Shown one piece after another: positions 17,770-26,831 of a DNA stretch of 64,000 nt (position 1 is its first letter; each line of letters starts with the position of its first letter). Below the pieces are notes generated by a model that worked only from the letters and a program-made list of their open reading frames with translations, ran no database searches and was not told where the DNA came from. The stretch is from Variovorax ginsengisoli (GTDB lineage: Bacteria; Pseudomonadota; Gammaproteobacteria; Burkholderiales; Burkholderiaceae_C): positions 1,054,001 to 1,118,000 of the forward strand of contig NZ_RCZJ01000001.1 in assembly GCF_006438845.1 (NCBI RefSeq), in the 5' to 3' direction. The position numbers and the translations under genes were made by a program.

Positions 17770-19026
17770 ATGACCACCTCTTCCTGCTCCACCTGCGACG
17801 ATCTTGTCGCGCCCGCACCCGCCTCCGCAGCTGCCGCTCTCGCGCCCGGCGCCACGGCGTCACGCTCCGCCTGGCTCGCCGTCGGCGCCATCGCGGTCGG
17901 CACATTCGTGATGGTCACGACCGAATTCCTGCCGGTCGGCCTGCTCACCGACATCGCGCGCGGGTTGAACGTTTCGGACGGCACCGCGGGGCTGATGGTG
18001 ACGATGCCGGGCGTGCTGGCCGCTTTGGCAGCGCCCGCGCTCACGGTGGCTGCCGGTCGGCTCGACCGACGCACCGTGATGATCGCGCTCACCGCATTGC
18101 TGTTGGTGTCCAACCTCGCGGCGGCGCTGGCGCCGAGCTTCACAACCATGCTCATGGCGCGCCTGTTATTGGGGCTTTGCGTCGGCGGCTTCTGGGCTTT
18201 CGCGCCAGGCGTCGGAACCCAGCTGGTGCCGCCTGCTGCGCAGGCACGCGCTGTGGCGTTGATCCTTGCGGGCATTTCGGCGGGCACGGTGCTTGGCGTG
18301 CCCGCCGGCGCGCTGCTCGGCAGCTATGCCGGTTGGCGCTCTGCCTTCGCGGTGTCGGCAGGGCTCACGCTGGTCGTGCTGCTCATGCAGATCTGGCTGC
18401 TGCCCGCACTGCCGGCGGCGCGCGCCATCCGGCCGCGTGACCTGCTCCGGCCGCTGACGCAGCGCATGTCGCGGGTCGGCCTTGGGGCCGTGATGCTGCT
18501 GGTCGCCGGCCATTTCGCGGCCTACACCTACCTCAAGCCGCTGCTGCAGCAGGTGTTCGGCCTGTCTCCGGGGCTCGTAACCGCGCTGTTGCTGATCTAC
18601 GGCGCAGCCGGATTCGCCGGCAACTTCATCGGCGGCCAGCTGGTGGGCCGCAGTGCGCGCCTGGGCATGGTCGTCACTGCGCTTCTGCTCGCAGCCGCGC
18701 TGGCGATGTCGACGCTGGTGGGCGACGGACTGGTGGCCGGCGTCTTGGTGGTGGTTGCATGGGGCATGGCCTTCGGCATGGTGCCGGTGTCGGCCACTGG
18801 CTGGATGCTGAAGGCGCTGCCCGACGCACCCGAAGCCGGCCAGGCGATGCTGGTGACGGCCTTCCAGGTGGCCATCGCCACCGGTGCGCTGCTGGGCGGC
18901 GTCGCAGTCGACGGCAGCGGCATCGCGAGCGCCATGCTGCTGGGCAGCGCCCTGGTGATGGGCGCGGCACTGGTCGCAGGCGCGCTCGGCGGAGCGCGGC
19001 CCGCGCAGGCGCTCAGCGCCCCTTGA
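17770..19026 (+). CDS. MFS transporter, DHA1-type drug or sugar exporter
   Basis: A 418-residue major facilitator with 12 predicted membrane helices. Motif A-like AAGRLDRRTVMIAL sits between helices 2 and 3; GVLAALAAPALTVAAG and GTQLVPPAAQARAVALILAG are typical of the AraJ/PbuE/NepI branch of H+-coupled exporters. The substrate is unknown. I chose ATG 17770, which leaves a 30-residue Cys/Ala-rich N-terminus before the first helix. Its 3' end overlaps the convergent FKBP gene by 14 bases. Confidence 0.85.
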   Translation: MTTSSCSTCDDLVAPAPASAAAALAPGATASRSAWLAVGAIAVGTFVMVTTEFLPVGLLTDIARGLNVSDGTAGLMVTMPGVLAALAAPALTVAAGRLDRRTVMIALTALLLVSNLAAALAPSFTTMLMARLLLGLCVGGFWAFAPGVGTQLVPPAAQARAVALILAGISAGTVLGVPAGALLGSYAGWRSAFAVSAGLTLVVLLMQIWLLPALPAARAIRPRDLLRPLTQRMSRVGLGAVMLLVAGHFAAYTYLKPLLQQVFGLSPGLVTALLLIYGAAGFAGNFIGGQLVGRSARLGMVVTALLLAAALAMSTLVGDGLVAGVLVVVAWGMAFGMVPVSATGWMLKALPDAPEAGQAMLVTAFQVAIATGALLGGVAVDGSGIASAMLLGSALVMGAALVAGALGGARPAQALSAP

Positions 19027-19417
19027 CCGAGATCAGCTCGACTTCGAAGTTGAGCGTGGCGTTGGGCGGGATCACGCCGCCGGCGCCGCGCGCGCCATAG
19101 GCGATGTTGGGCGGGCACACCAGCTTGGCCTTGCCGCCCGGCTTCATCTTCTGCACGCCTTCGGTCCAGCAAGGAATCACGCCCGAAAGCGGAAATTCGA
19201 TCGGCTCGCCACGCTTGTAGGAGCTGTCGAACTCCTTGCCGCTGTCGGGGAAGGTGCCCTTGTAGTGAACTTTGACGGTGTCGGCGGCTGTCGGCGAGGT
19301 GCCGCTGCCGTCCTTGAGCGATTGATAGACCAGGCCGCTGGGCGTGGTCACCGGCGCGCTCTGGGCGAAGGCGGCGCACGACAGGGACAGGAGGCTGGCA
19401 CACAAGAGAAGACGCAC
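19013..19417 (-). CDS. Secreted FKBP-type peptidyl-prolyl cis-trans isomerase
   Basis: A 134-residue proline isomerase assisting protein folding in the periplasm. After a signal peptide (VRLLLCASLLSLSCAAFAQ) comes one FKBP domain with VKVHYKGTFPDSGKEFDSS, the EFPLSGVIPCWTEGVQKMKP block, AKLVCPPNIAYGARG and IPPNATLNFEVELISV. The start is a GTG at 19417 with AAGGA seven bases upstream; no nearby ATG gives a signal peptide. It is divergent from eutB and overlaps the MFS gene at its 3' end. Confidence 0.9.
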   Translation of the reverse strand: MRLLLCASLLSLSCAAFAQSAPVTTPSGLVYQSLKDGSGTSPTAADTVKVHYKGTFPDSGKEFDSSYKRGEPIEFPLSGVIPCWTEGVQKMKPGGKAKLVCPPNIAYGARGAGGVIPPNATLNFEVELISVKGR

Positions 19418-19546
19418 GGGAGATCCTTGGAAGGTTGGAAACGGTCCATTATTGCGTTGTCGCTCGACCGTTCGAGCGCGGATGGCACCGGTCTTGCTGC
19501 AAACCGGCGCCGCCATCTTCCACCGCAACACCCGCTTCATTGAACG

Positions 19547-20941
19547 ATGCGCTACCGCACCACCATCGACGCCCAGGTCTTCGCGTTCGAGGACCTGAAA
19601 CAGGTCATGGCAGCCGCCAGCCCGGCGCGTTCGGGCGACTACCTGGCGGGCGTGGGCGCGGCCACGGCGCAGCAGCGCATGGCGGCGCGCCACGTGCTGG
19701 CCGACACGCCGCTCAGGCAGTTCCTCACCGAGGCGCTGGTGCCTTACGAAGCCGACAACATCACGCGGCTGATCATCGACAGCCACGACGTGGCCGCCTT
19801 CGCATCGGTGGCGCACCGCACGGTCGGCGACTTCCGCAATTGGCTGCTGTCGGACGATGCGACCACCGACGCACTCAGCGCGCTCGCGCCCGGCCTCACG
19901 CCCGAGATGGTCGCGGCCGTTTCCAAGCTCATGCGCAACCAGGACCTGATCGCCGTCGCGCGCAAGTGCCGCGTGGTCACGCGCTTTCGCAACACCATCG
20001 GCCTGCCCGGCCACATGGCGGTGCGGCTGCAGCCCAACCATCCGACCGACGACCTGCGAGGCGTGGCCGCGTCGACGCTCGACGGCCTGATGATGGGCGC
20101 GGGCGACGCGGTGATCGGCCTGAACCCGGTGTCCGACAGCATGCCGGTTCTGGCCTCGTTGCTGCACATGCTCGACGAGGTGATCCAGCGCTTCGAGATC
20201 CCGACGCAGAGCTGCGTGCTCACGCACGTCACCAACACGCTCGCGCTGGCCGAAGCCGGCGCGCCGATCGACCTGGTGTTCCAGTCGATCGCCGGCACCG
20301 AAAAAGCGAACCTGTCCTTCGGCGTGACGCCGGCGCTGCTCGACGAAGCCTATGCCGCCGCGTTGGCGTTGAAGCGCGGCACCCTCGGCGACAACGTCAT
20401 GTACTTCGAGACCGGCCAGGGCAGCGCGCTGTCGGCCAATGCCAACTTCGGCGTCGACCAGCAGACCTGCGAAGCACGCGCCTATGCGCTGGCACGGCGC
20501 TACAAGCCCCTGCTCGTGAACACCGTCGTCGGCTTCATCGGGCCGGAGTACCTCTACGACGGCAAGCAGATCATCCGCGCCGGCCTCGAAGACCACTTCT
20601 GCGGCAAGCTGCTGGGCCTGCCGATCGGCTGCGATGTCTGCTACACCAACCACGCCGAGGCCGACCAGGACGACATGGACACGCTGCTGGTCCTGCTCGG
20701 CACCGCGGGCCTCACCTTCCTGATCGGCGTGCCGGGCGCCGATGACGTGATGCTCAACTACCAGAGCACCTCCTTTCACGACGCGCTGTTTCTGCGCGAC
20801 ACGCTGGGCCTGCGGCGCGCGCCGGAGTTCGAAGCCTGGCTGCAGCGCATGCAGATCACCGGCGCCGATGCATGCCTGCTGCCGCCGAACGCGAACCGGC
20901 TGCTGGCCGACATGGGCGGCCTGGCCGCGCTGGGGCGCTGA
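19547..20941 (+). CDS. eutB: Ethanolamine ammonia-lyase, large subunit
   Basis: A 464-residue catalytic subunit of the adenosylcobalamin-dependent enzyme that splits ethanolamine into acetaldehyde and ammonia. Family blocks: PLRQFLTEALVPYEADNITR, KCRVVTRFRNTIGLPGHMAV, the GDAVIGLNPVSDS stretch, SIAGTEKANLSFGV, MYFETGQGSALSANA and CDVCYTNHAEADQDDMD. Its TGA overlaps the eutC ATG (TGATG), so the two are coupled. No ethanolamine permease, reactivase (EutA) or microcompartment shell gene is nearby, which fits the simple, non-compartment form of the pathway. Confidence 0.95.
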   Translation: MRYRTTIDAQVFAFEDLKQVMAAASPARSGDYLAGVGAATAQQRMAARHVLADTPLRQFLTEALVPYEADNITRLIIDSHDVAAFASVAHRTVGDFRNWLLSDDATTDALSALAPGLTPEMVAAVSKLMRNQDLIAVARKCRVVTRFRNTIGLPGHMAVRLQPNHPTDDLRGVAASTLDGLMMGAGDAVIGLNPVSDSMPVLASLLHMLDEVIQRFEIPTQSCVLTHVTNTLALAEAGAPIDLVFQSIAGTEKANLSFGVTPALLDEAYAAALALKRGTLGDNVMYFETGQGSALSANANFGVDQQTCEARAYALARRYKPLLVNTVVGFIGPEYLYDGKQIIRAGLEDHFCGKLLGLPIGCDVCYTNHAEADQDDMDTLLVLLGTAGLTFLIGVPGADDVMLNYQSTSFHDALFLRDTLGLRRAPEFEAWLQRMQITGADACLLPPNANRLLADMGGLAALGR

Positions 20942-21768
20942 TGGCCGACGAACTGCCCGACCCGACGCCGTCCGCCGCGCCGGGAGACGCGCCCTCCCCC
21001 GTCACCGACAGCCCGTGGACCGCCTGGCGCGCCGCGACGCCGGCGCGCCTCGCGCTCGGCCGCGCAGGCGCCGGCATGCCGACCGACGAGACGCTGCGCT
21101 TCGGCTGGGCGCACGCGATGGCACGCGATGCCATTCATGCACCGCTGGATGTCGACGCGCTGACCGCCGATCTGCGGTCGCTAGGCTGGGCCGTCGAGCG
21201 CGTGCGCAGCCGCGCCGACGACCGCGCGACCTACCTGCGCCGACCTGACCTCGGCCGCCAACTGTACGCGGACGATGCCGTGCGGCTGCGCGAAACCGGC
21301 AACAGCGGTGCCGACGTGTGCATCGTGGTCGGCGATGGCCTCTCGTCGTTGGCGGTGGCACGCCATGCCGCGCCGTTGCTGGCCGCCCTGCGCAGCCAGC
21401 TGTCGCCCGAGACCCGCTTTGCACCGGTCGTGATCGCCACCCAGGCGCGCGTGGCGCTGGCCGACGAGGTCGCCGAATGCTTCGGCGCGACGCTGTCGGT
21501 GATGCTGATCGGCGAACGGCCCGGGCTGAGCTCGCCGGACAGCCTAGGCATCTACCTCACGCATGCTCCGCGTCGCGGCCGGCACGACGCCGAGCGCAAC
21601 TGCATCTCGAACGTGCGGCCCGAGGGCCTGAGCTACCCGCTGGCTGCATTCAAGCTGGCCTGGCTGATGCGCGAAGCCCTTCGCCGCAGCCTCAGCGGCG
21701 TCGCTCTCAAGGACGAGAGCGACCTCGCCGTGCTGGAAGCGAGCGACGGGCTGCCGCGGCTGGACTGA
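20941..21768 (+). CDS. eutC: Ethanolamine ammonia-lyase, small subunit
   Basis: A 275-residue small subunit that helps hold the B12 cofactor. After a Pro-rich N-terminus it shows TPARLALGRAGAGMPTDETL, with FGWAHAMARDAIHAPLD and the cobalamin-side blocks VCIVVGDGLSSLAVARHA and LIGERPGLSSPDSLGIYLTH. It ends with ERNCISNVRPEGLSYPLAA. The ATG at 20941 shares a base with the eutB stop codon; the longer in-frame ORF beginning at 20872 lies inside eutB. Confidence 0.95.
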   Translation: MADELPDPTPSAAPGDAPSPVTDSPWTAWRAATPARLALGRAGAGMPTDETLRFGWAHAMARDAIHAPLDVDALTADLRSLGWAVERVRSRADDRATYLRRPDLGRQLYADDAVRLRETGNSGADVCIVVGDGLSSLAVARHAAPLLAALRSQLSPETRFAPVVIATQARVALADEVAECFGATLSVMLIGERPGLSSPDSLGIYLTHAPRRGRHDAERNCISNVRPEGLSYPLAAFKLAWLMREALRRSLSGVALKDESDLAVLEASDGLPRLD

Positions 21769-21809
21769 ACAGAGGATTCGAATCGGAAGGCGCGCGTCGG
21801 CACGGCGGC

Positions 21810-22709
21810 TTACAAAGGCCGTGCCGGCGGTGCTGCGGCGCCCGCAAATTCGGCGCCGCGCAGGTCGGTCGCCGAGTAACCGCGGTTGACGTCCAGCCCG
21901 GTGATGCGCCAGTCGTGCGCTGGCAGGCGGAGAGGATGCACGATGCGTTCGTACGATCGCATCGGCCAAGTCACGCCGAAACGGCGCTCGTGCTCGAAGG
22001 TGTCGACTTCGGCCACCGCCCCCTGGGTGCTCACGAAGCCTTCCAGCGTGAAGCGGACCCGGCGGGTGAGCTTGTCGACCCGGTCGATGCACAGCGCCAC
22101 CCGATCGCTCGCCACCCGCCCAAGCCCCGGCGTCAGCCAGACCTCGACCACGTCGCAGACACGGCCGTCGACGCGCTCGGTGCCTGCCATCTGCGCACGC
22201 AGCCCACGGTCCGCCAACCACAGCGGGCCGAGCAAAAAGAGCCCGTAGCCTTCGGCCACCAACGCGGATGCGTCGCGGGCGGCCGCATTGTTGCTGGCGA
22301 CGCCGTTGACCCAGACGGCGACCTCGCCCAGATCGCCTGACGTGCCGCTGCCTCGGCGCCACACCACCTGCTTACGTCCCATCGAACCGGTGTAGGCCTG
22401 GGCCACGACACCCGCCCCGGGAATCAGGCGCTCCTGCGAACTCCCCCGGAAGCCCTGGTCGACGACCTCGGGCTGGATGCGGTTCACCAGCGGCCGCCAC
22501 TCGCCGCTGTAGCTGACGTTGATGTCGCGGATAGCCCGGTACGCATCCAGGCCGTGTGCGTCGGCACTCTCGCGCAGCCGCGCGGCAGCGTCGGCGTCGC
22601 CAGCGGGTGGGGGGACGATCGGCAACGGCGTGCTGCAGCCACCGACCAGCCACGGCAAGGTGAGCGCACCCAGCCAGGCGCGACGGGAGAGGGTGTGTGG
22701 AGGAGTCAT
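21810..22709 (-). CDS. Predicted lipoprotein of unknown function
   Basis: A 299-residue protein with a twin-arginine-like, lipobox signal (SRRAWLGALTLPWLVGGC) and a mature domain with no family I can name. Segments such as YRAIRDINVSYSGEWRPLV, VAEGYGLFLLGPLW and RRFGVTWPMRSYERIVHPLR suggest a beta-rich carrier fold like the LolA/LolB outer-membrane lipoprotein group, but this is a guess. ATG 22709 is the first start compatible with the signal. It lies convergent to eutC and 78 bases downstream of the cytochrome gene on the same strand. Confidence 0.7.
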   Translation of the reverse strand: MTPPHTLSRRAWLGALTLPWLVGGCSTPLPIVPPPAGDADAAARLRESADAHGLDAYRAIRDINVSYSGEWRPLVNRIQPEVVDQGFRGSSQERLIPGAGVVAQAYTGSMGRKQVVWRRGSGTSGDLGEVAVWVNGVASNNAAARDASALVAEGYGLFLLGPLWLADRGLRAQMAGTERVDGRVCDVVEVWLTPGLGRVASDRVALCIDRVDKLTRRVRFTLEGFVSTQGAVAEVDTFEHERRFGVTWPMRSYERIVHPLRLPAHDWRITGLDVNRGYSATDLRGAEFAGAAAPPARPL

Positions 22710-22787
22710 GGTGTGCCCTGGAAGGTTGTGGCGACGTGCGCGCCACGCGATACGCATCCAGCGACGTCATGGATCAGCCCCCAGCAG

Positions 22788-24194
22788 TCAGCGTCCCGAA
22801 GCCTGCTGCGACTTCTCTTCGGGAGCGATGGCTTTCCGCACCTTGGCGACCTGCGCCGACGTGACGGCTTCCCCCCGATTCCCCCAACTGCTGCGCACGA
22901 AGCTCAGAAGCGCCGCCACGTTGTCGTCGCTCAAGCGCCAGCCAAAGCCGGGCATCGCCAGCGCCGCAGGTCGCGCTTCGGTGCTCGGCATCGAGGAGCC
23001 GGCCAGCACGATGCGGATCAGCGAGGTCGGGTCCTTCGCGTTCACCACGCTGTTGCCGGCGAGCGAAGGGAACACGCCGTCGGCACCCGCGCCGCTCGAC
23101 CGGTGGCAGGCGTTGCAGTTGTTCAGGTAGACCATGCCGCCCGCGCCTTCGACCGTGCCGGCGCGCAGCTTCTGCGTGCTCGGATGGGTTTCGGCCGCCG
23201 CCACCACGGCGGCCTGCATCGGTGCCGGCGTCGACGGCGGCGTGCCGATGGACTGCAGGTAGGTCGCGATCGACGCCAGGTCTTCGCGGCTCATGTACTG
23301 CGTGCTGTTCTGCACCACCTGCGACATCGGACCGAAGGCCGCGGTGTGTGCTGTGCGGCCCGTCTGCAAGTAGGCGACCATGTCGTCGGTCGACCACTGC
23401 GCTGCGCTGCCGCGCTCGGTGTGGCGCAGCGGTTGTGCCAGCCAGCCGTCGATGAGCGCACCCGCCAGGTAGCTGTCGCCCTTGCGCTCGTTGGCCGCCT
23501 TGACGCCGCCGGCGAGGCTGCGCGGCGTGTGGCAATCGCCGCAGTGGCCCAGGCCTTGGACGAGGTAGGCCCCGCGGTTCCACTCGGCACTGCGCGCGCT
23601 GTCGGGTTGGTAGACGCCCTTGTCGAGGTACAGCATGTTCCAGCCCATCATGAGCCAGCGCATGCTGAAGGGCCAGGGAAGATCGGTCGCCGGCGGCTTG
23701 TCGGCCGAAGCGGCCACGCCCTGCTGGAAGTACACATACAGCGCGTGCATGTCCTCGTCGTTCAACCGCGCGAACGACGGATAAGGCATGGCGGGGTACA
23801 GGTGCTTGCCGTCGCGCCGCACGCCTTCGCGCAACGCGCGGGCGAAGTCGGCCTCGGTGTACTCGCCAATGCCCGCGCCCTTGTCGGGCGTGATGTTGCT
23901 CGAGACGATGGTGCCGAAGGGCGTGGCCATTGGCAGGCCGCCGGCAAAAGGCACGTTCGAAGGGCCGGTGTGGCAGCTGATGCAATCGCCCGCCCGGGCA
24001 AGGTAGCGGCCCCGCTCGACCGTCGGGTCGGCCGACGCGGCCGAGGTGGCCTTCGACGCGGTGGCCGTCGGTGCCGAGGGCACGCCGCCGGTCACCGGGT
24101 TCGCCTTTTGCCCGAAGGCCCAGGTCGACACCAGCGCCGCGACAACGATGCCCAGCCCGGTGATGCGCAGGCGCTTCTTGGCGGCGGCGTTCAT
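22788..24194 (-). CDS. Triheme cytochrome c subunit of a membrane dehydrogenase
   Basis: A 468-residue periplasmic cytochrome with an N-terminal hydrophobic anchor or signal and three heme c sites: CISCH, CGDCH and CNACH. The third domain includes GFGWRLSDDNVAALLSFVR. Size and heme order match the cytochrome subunit of gluconate, fructose, sorbitol or alcohol dehydrogenase complexes, which passes electrons from the flavin subunit to ubiquinone. Its ATG overlaps the stop of the GMC gene by four bases, so it is the third gene of that operon. Confidence 0.92.
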   Translation of the reverse strand: MNAAAKKRLRITGLGIVVAALVSTWAFGQKANPVTGGVPSAPTATASKATSAASADPTVERGRYLARAGDCISCHTGPSNVPFAGGLPMATPFGTIVSSNITPDKGAGIGEYTEADFARALREGVRRDGKHLYPAMPYPSFARLNDEDMHALYVYFQQGVAASADKPPATDLPWPFSMRWLMMGWNMLYLDKGVYQPDSARSAEWNRGAYLVQGLGHCGDCHTPRSLAGGVKAANERKGDSYLAGALIDGWLAQPLRHTERGSAAQWSTDDMVAYLQTGRTAHTAAFGPMSQVVQNSTQYMSREDLASIATYLQSIGTPPSTPAPMQAAVVAAAETHPSTQKLRAGTVEGAGGMVYLNNCNACHRSSGAGADGVFPSLAGNSVVNAKDPTSLIRIVLAGSSMPSTEARPAALAMPGFGWRLSDDNVAALLSFVRSSWGNRGEAVTSAQVAKVRKAIAPEEKSQQASGR

Positions 24195-25963
24195 GCCAGG
24201 GCTCCCGGATTCTTCAGGTACTTGTCGCGGATGGCGGCCGCCGACCAGTAGGCCAGCGCAGCCACCACGGCCGTCGGGTTGTAGCCGAAGTTCTGAGGGA
24301 AGGCGCTGGCGCCCATGACGAACACGTTGGGCACGTCCCAGGTCTGCAGGTAGCGATTGATCGCGCTCGTGTTGGGGTCGGTGCCCATGATCGCGCCGCC
24401 TGTGTTGTGGGTCGACTGGTAAGGGCGCACGTCGTAGTGGTCGCCCTTTTTCTTGAAGCCCATGCTGATGTGCTTCGGATTCATGGCCTTGGCGATCTGC
24501 TCGACCTTGGTGCTGATGAAGGCGGTCATCGCCATGTCGTTGTCCTTCCAGTCGAAGGTCATGCGCAGCAGCGGCTGGCCGAAGGCATCCTTGTAGGTCG
24601 GGTCGAGGTCCAGGTAGTTGTCGCGGTAGGCCATCACCGAGCCCTGGCTACCGACGCTGGTCTGGTAGACGTAGTTCTCCTTGGCCGCTTTCTTCCAGCC
24701 GGCGCCCCAGGTGGGCGTGCCGGCCGGCAGGCTCAGCTGCTGGATCGGGCGGCCGCCGGTGTTGATGCAGTTGATGGTCGCGCCGCCGACGAAGCCGAGC
24801 GGACCGTGGTCGAAGTTGTCGCCGTCGAAGTCGTCCATCGCGTGGCCGCTGGCGCCGGCACCGACGAAGGGATTCATCGGCTGGTCCTTGTCGAAGTGCA
24901 GCGCGGCGCCGCCGTTGAGCTGGTAGGCATAGCTGCGGCCGACCACGCCCTCGCCCGTGGCGGGGTCGTACTTCTTGCCGATGTTCGACAGCAGCAGCAG
25001 GCGCACGTTGTGCATCTGGTAGGCGCACAGCACCACCAGGTCGGCCGGCTGCTCGACCTCGTTGCCCTGCGCGTCGATGTAGGTCACGCCGGTGGCGCGC
25101 TTGCCGTCCGGCGACATGTTCACGCGCTGCACATGCGAACGCGTGCGCAGCTCGAAGTTCGATCGCTTCATCAGGCTCGGCAGCAGCGTGGTCTGCGGCG
25201 CCGCCTTGGCGTACATGTAGCAACCATAGCGTTCGCAGAAGCCGCAGAAGTTGCAGGGGCCGAGCTGGGCACCGTGCGGGTTGGTGTAGGCACGCGACGC
25301 ATTGGCTGCGGCCTGCGGGAACGGGTGGTAGCCCAACTCGCGTGCGGCCTTCTCGAACAGCACCGCGCTGTTGGGCGACGCCAGCGGCGGCAGCGGGTAT
25401 TCGTTGGAACGCCAGCCTTCGAAGGGGTTGCCGCCCGCCTGAATCTGGCCCTTGACGTTGCCGGCCTTGCCCGAGGTGCCACAGATCTTCTCGAACTGAT
25501 CGAAGTGCGGTTCGAGCTCGTCATAGCTCACGCCGAAGTCCTGCAGGTACATGCCCTCGGGGATGAACTTCTTGCCGTAGCGCGCTTCGTAGGTGCTGCG
25601 CAGCTGCAGGTCGGCCGGCAGCGCGCGCCAGTGGTGGCCGTTCCAGTGCACGCCGGCACCGCCCACGCCATCGCCCAACAGGAAGGAGCCGTGCTGCCGA
25701 TACGGCACCGCCACGTCGGCAGGCGTGTGGCGGATGGTGACGGTCTCTTTCGACAGGTTCTGGAACAGCTTGCCGCGGATGCCGTAGCTCAGCTCATCGG
25801 TGATGCGCGGGTACGCGAAGTCGGGCACGGTGTCGCGGTTCTCGCCGCGCTCGAGCGCCAGGACCTTCAGGCCCGCGGCGGTGAGTTCCATGCCCATGAT
25901 GGCGCCGGTCCAGCCGAAGCCGACGAGCACCGCGTCGACGCTGGGTTTCTTGATGGTGGCCAT
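24191..25963 (-). CDS. GMC family FAD-dependent dehydrogenase, large subunit
   Basis: A 590-residue flavoprotein. The FAD-binding start is DAVLVGFGWTGAIMGMELTA, with a covalent or tight FAD region GSFLLGDGVGGAGVHWNGHH. A cysteine cluster (CNFCGFCERYGC) suggests an iron-sulfur centre, as in related dehydrogenases. The C-terminal GMC signature STHNTGGAIMGTDP contains the probable catalytic histidine, and a conserved asparagine sits in PQNFGYNPTAVVAALAYWSA. It resembles the gluconate 2-dehydrogenase / sugar-alcohol dehydrogenase group; the substrate cannot be told from sequence. It follows the small subunit by 10 bases. Confidence 0.92.
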   Translation of the reverse strand: MATIKKPSVDAVLVGFGWTGAIMGMELTAAGLKVLALERGENRDTVPDFAYPRITDELSYGIRGKLFQNLSKETVTIRHTPADVAVPYRQHGSFLLGDGVGGAGVHWNGHHWRALPADLQLRSTYEARYGKKFIPEGMYLQDFGVSYDELEPHFDQFEKICGTSGKAGNVKGQIQAGGNPFEGWRSNEYPLPPLASPNSAVLFEKAARELGYHPFPQAAANASRAYTNPHGAQLGPCNFCGFCERYGCYMYAKAAPQTTLLPSLMKRSNFELRTRSHVQRVNMSPDGKRATGVTYIDAQGNEVEQPADLVVLCAYQMHNVRLLLLSNIGKKYDPATGEGVVGRSYAYQLNGGAALHFDKDQPMNPFVGAGASGHAMDDFDGDNFDHGPLGFVGGATINCINTGGRPIQQLSLPAGTPTWGAGWKKAAKENYVYQTSVGSQGSVMAYRDNYLDLDPTYKDAFGQPLLRMTFDWKDNDMAMTAFISTKVEQIAKAMNPKHISMGFKKKGDHYDVRPYQSTHNTGGAIMGTDPNTSAINRYLQTWDVPNVFVMGASAFPQNFGYNPTAVVAALAYWSAAAIRDKYLKNPGALA

Positions 25964-25973
25964 GTCGCGCGCC

Positions 25974-26705
25974 TCAGCCCTGCGGCCCGTTGATGCTGAC
26001 GGGGGGCAGCGGATAGTGAACCCCAGGCTTGTTCACCCAGTCGAGGAAGTCGGCGCGGGCGCCTGGGAAGCCGATCATCTTCCAGGATGCGGCGTTCTTG
26101 TTGCCGCCGTGGATCGGGTCGCTGAAATAGCCTTCCTTGGTGTTCTGCAGGAGAAACGTGAAGAAGTCCTTGGCGCCAACCTCGGCGAACTGGATCGTGC
26201 CGCCGTCGAGCCCTTTGAGCACCTCGTCCTGCGTCGCCGCATCGAGCTCGGCGAATCGCTTGCCGGCCTTCTGCTGTTTGCACCATGCATCGGTGGCGGC
26301 GATCCCAGCACGGTAGACCTCGCGCGGCAGCATCTTCCCTTGATAGCCGAACAGTGGCGAGCTCGGCACGAAGGGGCCTTGCATGTACCAGGTGGCGGCT
26401 TGGCCGAAGCCCCCTTCCATCTGACGATCGATGAACTCGGGCACACCGGCTTCGATGGCGCCGGGGCCGGTGTCGTCGGAGGGGATCAGACGCGCCACCG
26501 CGGCCTGGATGAAGGCCCACTCCTCGGTGTGGAAATACACCGGGGTGTAGGGCGGGCCCGCGGGCGCGGGGCTCGCCGCCGCTGGCGGCACGGCGGCGTT
26601 CTGCGCCACGACGAAGCCGGTGGCCGTCAGCGCAGTGGCTGCGGGCACGATGGCAATGGAACGGCGCAAAAAGCCGCGTCGCCCCGGTTCAGGCAGATCG
26701 GTCAT
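25974..26705 (-). CDS. Gluconate 2-dehydrogenase subunit 3-like small subunit (Tat-exported)
   Basis: A 243-residue small subunit with a twin-arginine signal (GRRGFLRRSIAIVPAATAL). Family blocks are FFHTEEWAFIQAAVARLIPS, GVPEFIDRQM and GYFSDPIHGGNKNAASWKMI. In this dehydrogenase type the small subunit carries the GMC flavoprotein across the membrane by the Tat route, because the large subunit has no signal of its own. That matches the GMC product here. It is the first gene of the three-gene operon and is divergent from the AhpD-like gene. Confidence 0.92.
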   Translation of the reverse strand: MTDLPEPGRRGFLRRSIAIVPAATALTATGFVVAQNAAVPPAAASPAPAGPPYTPVYFHTEEWAFIQAAVARLIPSDDTGPGAIEAGVPEFIDRQMEGGFGQAATWYMQGPFVPSSPLFGYQGKMLPREVYRAGIAATDAWCKQQKAGKRFAELDAATQDEVLKGLDGGTIQFAEVGAKDFFTFLLQNTKEGYFSDPIHGGNKNAASWKMIGFPGARADFLDWVNKPGVHYPLPPVSINGPQG

Positions 26706-26831
26706 CGATGTCTGGACGGCCGAAACCGTCTGTTGTTATGCGTGACGCCAGCATGCCATCCAAAAGGATCGGCGGACGTAGGAACTGGCCATCGTGCTGC
26801 CTATGATCCTCTTTCAACGAAGGAGACACGC

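Noticed and set aside
19418..19546. A cobalamin riboswitch before eutB, expected because the enzyme needs B12
   Set aside because: The gap to the divergent FKBP gene is only 129 bases and I find no B12-box-like sequence or suitable helices; too short for the full element.
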